Assembly (NCBI GenBank): GCA_017412115.1
Contig: JAFPYR010000051.1
Location: 1 to 52,581, forward strand
Source of the DNA: Bacteroidales bacterium
GTDB taxonomy: Bacteria; Bacteroidota; Bacteroidia; Bacteroidales; UBA3824
Reading direction: 5' to 3'
DNA: 52,581 bases
Shown here piece after piece: positions 48,417 to 52,581 of the stretch. Below the pieces are notes generated by a model, which did not search any database, was not told the origin of the DNA, and was given only the letters and a program-made list of their open reading frames with translations. Within the stretch, counting starts at the first letter, position 1. The number at the start of each line of letters is the position of its first letter. Made by a program: the position numbers and the translations under genes.

Positions 48417-51400
48417 TTACAACAAATCTTTAATTTTGTCTATCACTGCCATTACTTCGGTTGTATCAATTGCGCCATTTTCGTGGTCTTCGGTAGTAAA
48501 CAAGTTTTCGCCTTCTTTGAAACCAATAGAGTGATAAAATTTTAGTTTATCTTCCCACGATTCTTTGTAGGCAGGATTGGACAACATACCAAGATGTTCC
48601 CAAATAATAGTTTCACCTGCGGCATCAACAAATGTAAAATCAGGAATACGATGACTTCCGTTTTCTTCCAACAATTTTTCGTATTCAAACTCTAATCCTG
48701 CATTTATCAACTCATTGGCAATAATCACCTCTGATTTGCTACGCACCAATAACTTGTGGTCTTTGGTAATGTGAATCAAGCCTTCGGGATATGGGTTATT
48801 CACTTTATCTGTTCTAACCGAGAATTTCAACAAATTGGAATTACGTTTTGCCAACTCCGAATTCTGTGGTTTGGAATATTCCATAACCCATTGGAAATTG
48901 TCTTCCACCAATAAAATCAATCGTTTTTTTGCTCTTGTTAGTGCTGTATAAATAAGTTCACGAGACAAAATCCGTCCATTTTTAGGCAACACAACCAAAA
49001 CCGTATCGAAATCACTACCCTGACTTTTATGAATGGTAATGGCGTAAGCCAATTCTATCGGTGAATCTGCACCATCAGCCGATGGAGGATAGTAGGTAAA
49101 ACTCTCATTAGGATAACCAGAAAAAATAACAGAGGCTTTCTCTTTGTTTGCGAAATTTGCAAATCCAATTTGTCCATTTGATAACAATAGTTTCTGTTTT
49201 GCTTTATAAGCATAACGTTTTTCGTTTACCAATTGAATGACTTTATCTGCATACGCCACAAATTCTGGAACAATCTCCATTGAATATTGCCCCTTCTTAT
49301 GACCAACCCATTCTTGCATATACGAATTTAATTGTAGTGTACCCCAAACAGGGTTTTTAACTGGCGAAAGAATTTGGAATTGTTCTACTACTTCGGGATT
49401 TTCGCAAGCATAGTTAATGTCATCCAAACCGATAGATTTTTGAATACGCTTATCAAGAGACAATTCTGTGTCGGGCAATTCTTTTTCCAAAACCTCGCGC
49501 AATTTGTCTTTCAACTCCGAAGCGTCTTTCCATTTATAGACCTCCAAATCATTTGTCAACTTATTTTGAATGATTTTTTCGATTACTTCATCGGCAGATT
49601 TGTATGGTTTGTCCCCAGCAAACCACGAGGCAAGGTTCAAAACATCCGACTCGCCAGTTTGAATGGTTCGTACCACAGTTTGCAAATGCGTTAAAGCATC
49701 GTGATTACCCTCTCCATCTTTTCCGAGATAATTGCATAAATCGGCAAAAGGTTTTCCTGCACCAATAGGAGGCAATTGGTAAGGATCTCCGATGAAAATC
49801 ACTCTATTGATTTTTCCCAAATCCAACGCTTTCAATAACACAAACATATCCTTACTTGTAATCATAGAACATTCGTCTACAATCACATTTAAAGCACCAG
49901 CAAATTGTTTCGATTTATAATCTTCGGGAACGTATGCTTCCATATAATTCCAATCAAAGAATCGTTGCCTAGTTAAGAATTGGGCAATGGTTTTTGCTTG
50001 AACGCCATTAGACATATTAGCCAAGCGAACCCGTGCTTTACCTGTTGGAGCAAGGAGTAAAACTCCTTCATTTTGGATTTGAGAAGAACTTAGAAAAGCC
50101 TGAACAACTGCCGTTTTTCCAGTCCCTGCCGCACCTGTTAGCACCGACATTTTGTATTTAGAAAACATTTCGACCGCTTTAACCTGGTCTGTCACAGCAG
50201 CACAACTCCGAGGATTTTTCGGGTCGTATTGTTTTATGGATTTTTTCACAATTGAATCCCAGTTTTCTACAATAGGAATTTTTACTGTTTTTTGAGTTCG
50301 CGCTTTGAAAATTTTCCTCAAAAACGTTTCTATATCATTATATTCTTTCAATTGCATTGTAGAATCTACGTAAACCAGAGACCCTTGTTCCATAAATTCT
50401 TTTGTGGTAGCGAAATATCCAATAGGAAGTATTAGATCATCTTTTTCCAAAATTGCTTTTACATATTCTTCAATTTCGGCAATGGATAACAATGTATCAC
50501 CTTCTAACAATTGTAATTTTAGTTTGTGAATCACCAAAGAACGAATCCTGCGCTTATCAATTTTAGATGTCAAAACCGAAGGCTCCTGTGGAATCCAATC
50601 ACCTTGTATGGAAACATCGGCAATTACACCTAAATCAATCATTTCGGTAGTGATGTAATTACCATAATTCAAATCACATTCTTCACTGATTAGATATGGG
50701 TTTTCTATGACATCATTATATCTATCACTTTGTTCTAACCATTCTTCAATTATTTCAGCAGAGATTTCAAAGCGAGAAAGTAATTCTAGTAGTTGTTTCG
50801 ATGCAACAGTACAGTACTTCCACGCTTGTTTATAATTCTTCATTTCCGATTGATAGACAGCACCATTTAAAACAATTTTACCATCTATCAATTTTTCAAA
50901 CGCCTTCCAAGGATTATCTTTTGTGCGACAAAAACCGTTATTGCGCAAATCTTGTTCGATTAAGTATGCGTAATTTACTCCAATGGCACGCAATGCCTCA
51001 GCAAATGATGGGAATGGACCTATCATTTCTTTCACTTTGGAAATCTGTTCGTCTATCCAAAGTAATTGTCTTTGCCAATCACCACCAACTAACCCGTGTG
51101 AGATAACGGCTTCCACACACTTTCGTGCCGCATTAAGAATAATAAGCATACTATGATTGCTAATATACTCGCAACCATAAGACAACTCATTAAATATCTT
51201 TGTATTATTATCAACTTTGTCCAATGTGAATTTAATCTCATCAAGAACCTGGTATTTTGTTTTTCCAGTTTTGGCTTTGATAAATTCTTCCGACAAATCT
51301 AAATATTCTTTATAGGGCAACAAGAAACCTTTCGATTCTTTCAAATCGGGTCTAATTGAGTGCTCCATAAGCACTTCCCAAAAAGGATAATTTGAATTAA

Positions 51401-52025
51401 AATCAGGTTTCACATCGTAATCGTAAATCTTGTGAACCTTAGTTATCTCACCTAATCCAACAATCATACGTTTACTATCGTCATCAATAGGATTATTGTT
51501 CTTGCAATAAGCCACAACTAACGATTGATTTGCTTGGATGTTGGAACGGAACCAATTTAATATATCGTATTGACGTTGAGAACCATACACCCAACTCGAC
51601 TTTTTAAATGGAGAAGGCTCGTCTTCGGCTAATTGAGGTAATTTCTTGTCAAGTTCGTCTTGAATCTCTAAATTTAAATACCGGAATGGTATTCCTGTAA
51701 ACGTGTATGGCGGAATCTCCAAAGTAGTTGGTAATAGATTGGTATGAGGAGTGTCGCCCCAAGCATATACGTGTTTGAATACTCGTTTATATGCTTTTTT
51801 ATTCATAAAGCCACCGTTTTCACCCAAACAAGCAGGAGGTTCTTTTGATTTTAAAGAAGGAAAGTCACACCATTCTTTCCCAGATAATACATCTTCTTTG
51901 CCATTATTCTTTGAATCTGCAATATTCTTTAAAGTCAGGCAAAAAGGATTATCACTTGGGCATTTACAAATAGTTCCTTGCCAATTGTTATCGTGCCAAG
52001 GTACACGTATGGATATATGTTTCAT
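48417..52025 (-). CDS. RecD-like superfamily 1 helicase with C-terminal PD-(D/E)xK-like domain
   Basis: A 1202-residue protein. The N-terminus has a cysteine set (C20, C22, C29, C53, C66) in a GTICKCPSDNPFCL...EWCDF...PPACLGE context. Residues about 600-1060 are a RecD2/UvrD-type helicase: Walker A GAAGTGKT (631-638), VIVDECSMI, FIGDPYQLPPIG, and YAITIHKSQGSDFDTV with ALTRAKKRL. Residues about 1092-1170 carry E1099, PDF (1128-1130) and WEHLG (1142-1146), a PD-(D/E)xK-like order. It probably unwinds or cuts DNA in repair or phage defence. A promoter lies at 52177-52206. Confidence 0.78.
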   Translation of the reverse strand: MKHISIRVPWHDNNWQGTICKCPSDNPFCLTLKNIADSKNNGKEDVLSGKEWCDFPSLKSKEPPACLGENGGFMNKKAYKRVFKHVYAWGDTPHTNLLPTTLEIPPYTFTGIPFRYLNLEIQDELDKKLPQLAEDEPSPFKKSSWVYGSQRQYDILNWFRSNIQANQSLVVAYCKNNNPIDDDSKRMIVGLGEITKVHKIYDYDVKPDFNSNYPFWEVLMEHSIRPDLKESKGFLLPYKEYLDLSEEFIKAKTGKTKYQVLDEIKFTLDKVDNNTKIFNELSYGCEYISNHSMLIILNAARKCVEAVISHGLVGGDWQRQLLWIDEQISKVKEMIGPFPSFAEALRAIGVNYAYLIEQDLRNNGFCRTKDNPWKAFEKLIDGKIVLNGAVYQSEMKNYKQAWKYCTVASKQLLELLSRFEISAEIIEEWLEQSDRYNDVIENPYLISEECDLNYGNYITTEMIDLGVIADVSIQGDWIPQEPSVLTSKIDKRRIRSLVIHKLKLQLLEGDTLLSIAEIEEYVKAILEKDDLILPIGYFATTKEFMEQGSLVYVDSTMQLKEYNDIETFLRKIFKARTQKTVKIPIVENWDSIVKKSIKQYDPKNPRSCAAVTDQVKAVEMFSKYKMSVLTGAAGTGKTAVVQAFLSSSQIQNEGVLLLAPTGKARVRLANMSNGVQAKTIAQFLTRQRFFDWNYMEAYVPEDYKSKQFAGALNVIVDECSMITSKDMFVLLKALDLGKINRVIFIGDPYQLPPIGAGKPFADLCNYLGKDGEGNHDALTHLQTVVRTIQTGESDVLNLASWFAGDKPYKSADEVIEKIIQNKLTNDLEVYKWKDASELKDKLREVLEKELPDTELSLDKRIQKSIGLDDINYACENPEVVEQFQILSPVKNPVWGTLQLNSYMQEWVGHKKGQYSMEIVPEFVAYADKVIQLVNEKRYAYKAKQKLLLSNGQIGFANFANKEKASVIFSGYPNESFTYYPPSADGADSPIELAYAITIHKSQGSDFDTVLVVLPKNGRILSRELIYTALTRAKKRLILLVEDNFQWVMEYSKPQNSELAKRNSNLLKFSVRTDKVNNPYPEGLIHITKDHKLLVRSKSEVIIANELINAGLEFEYEKLLEENGSHRIPDFTFVDAAGETIIWEHLGMLSNPAYKESWEDKLKFYHSIGFKEGENLFTTEDHENGAIDTTEVMAVIDKIKDLL

Positions 52026-52093
52026 AATTAATGTTTTTCATTTTTTTCTATTCTCCTTTTTCTAATGATTTTATCAACCATTTTTCAGTCAGA

Positions 52094-52111
52094 GAATTAG
52101 TAAACTAATTC
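52094..52111. promoter_or_regulatory. perfect interrupted palindrome upstream of the helicase gene
   Basis: GAATTAGT-AA-ACTAATTC (52094-52111) lies between the helicase promoter and its start codon, the right place and shape for an operator. No matching regulator is seen in the window. Confidence 0.45.
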
Positions 52112-52176
52112 AAAGCAGATTTGCACATTGTACTCTGTTTTGATATTGTCTTATAGTAAGACTTCTTATCTTTCCG

Positions 52177-52206
52177 CAAATATAACAAGTATTTTTGTAT
52201 TCGCAA
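52177..52206 (-). promoter_or_regulatory. promoter of the helicase gene
   Basis: On the minus strand TTTG (52206-52203), 18 bases, then TATATTTG (52184-52177) is a near-perfect Bacteroidota promoter. It implies a 5' leader of about 145 bases. Confidence 0.6.
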
Positions 52207-52238
52207 AAACTTTTCACTCCGCCTCGCCATATTCATAA

Positions 52239-52581
52239 TTACTCTTCTTCCCCTTGCGGCAAGATATAATCCGTTGCCTTTACGGGTGAAATTACGGAAT
52301 GTCCGAGTTGGCTTTCCAATTGATTTTTGGCGGCTTTGGCAACACTGCCGCCGACTTTGGCGATGTGTTTTTGTTGGTCGAAACCTTGCGGATTTTTCTC
52401 CTTTGAAAGTTCGGTGGCAGAGGCTTCCGCCAAAATGTTAAGGGCAATTTCCACATTGGTCATATTGTCGCGGAGATTTTCCTTTTTCAGACCCTTGAAA
52501 TTCTTGTACTGTTTGGTTGTGAAACCGCTCCATTCTTTCGTTATTATGTCGGTGAGAGAAGCGTATTCCATACCCTCGTGG
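52239..52581 (-). CDS. dinD: DinD-like (BRO-family-linked) protein, 5'-truncated by the window
   Basis: The C-terminal 110 or so residues are complete to the stop at 52239; the frame remains open past the right edge (…HEGMEYASLTDII), so the start is outside. The pattern TKEWSGFTTKQYKNFKGLKKENLRDNM, then NPQGFDQQKHIAKVGGSVAKAAK and LGHSVISPVKA matches DinD, a DNA-damage-inducible protein of E. coli. Its role is not well defined. A separate promoter for this gene would lie outside the window. Confidence 0.75.
   Translation of the reverse strand, partial: HEGMEYASLTDIITKEWSGFTTKQYKNFKGLKKENLRDNMTNVEIALNILAEASATELSKEKNPQGFDQQKHIAKVGGSVAKAAKNQLESQLGHSVISPVKATDYILPQGEEE

Noticed and set aside
52239..52581. 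LexA-type SOS box at dinD
   Set aside because: The 5' end of the gene and its promoter are outside the window, so nothing can be said.

Overview
This is a chromosomal segment of an AT-rich member of the phylum Bacteroidota, most likely order Bacteroidales. The phylum call is firm. Evidence includes the gene string rpmB-rpmG-DUF4295-ftsY, the pyrG-yidC pair, DUF349, SiaC and PorV-like proteins, many promoters of the Bacteroidota type (TTTG, about 19 bases, TAnnTTTG), and a general lack of Shine-Dalgarno sequences. The order is inference. Most of the window is ordinary core genome with small accessory patches.

Left part (1-12.1 kb): a decayed FISUMP-type gene and a long hairpin; a patB-like lyase with an outer-membrane beta-barrel gene; a five-gene minus-strand operon (lipoprotein, cytoplasmic-type amidase with SH3, two membrane/coiled-coil proteins, a small holin-like protein) that resembles a domesticated lysis cassette; tRNA-Pro(CGG); a first SiaC-family protein; trmO, a thioesterase, two methyltransferases and purA. 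Just upstream of purA lies what looks like the remnant of a fur gene.

Middle part (12.2-37.6 kb): pyrE-yicC-fabG; a peptidoglycan muramidase, a VWA membrane protein and ligA; ribosomal proteins L28, L33 and the small DUF4295 protein with ftsY; dus facing yidC; pyrG carrying a one-base frameshift; a DUF349 coiled-coil protein; a second SiaC paralog; an SDR; a giant ABCG-type half transporter with a helical N-terminal module; a lone chemoreceptor; a radical SAM protein; and coaD.

Right part (37.8-52.6 kb): a minus-strand operon of two coiled-coil proteins, a membrane-anchored NMT1/SsuA-type solute-binding protein fused to an OmpA peptidoglycan-binding domain, an ABC permease and an ABC ATPase. 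This is the best candidate for an undescribed envelope system. It is followed by an amidohydrolase, a MATE exporter, a radical SAM-NUDIX fusion, a TerB-like protein, a DUF2135-like membrane protein, a 1202-residue RecD-like helicase with an N-terminal cysteine cluster and a C-terminal PD-(D/E)xK-like domain, and the 3' end of a dinD-like gene cut by the window edge.

AT-rich inverted or tandem repeats (AATTGTC family at 14.7 and 39.6 kb, ATTATGCAT family at 37.05 kb) sit between genes. The one at 39.6 kb separates the binding-protein gene from the permease gene in the same operon. All functions are inferred by reading the sequence; no database search was run.
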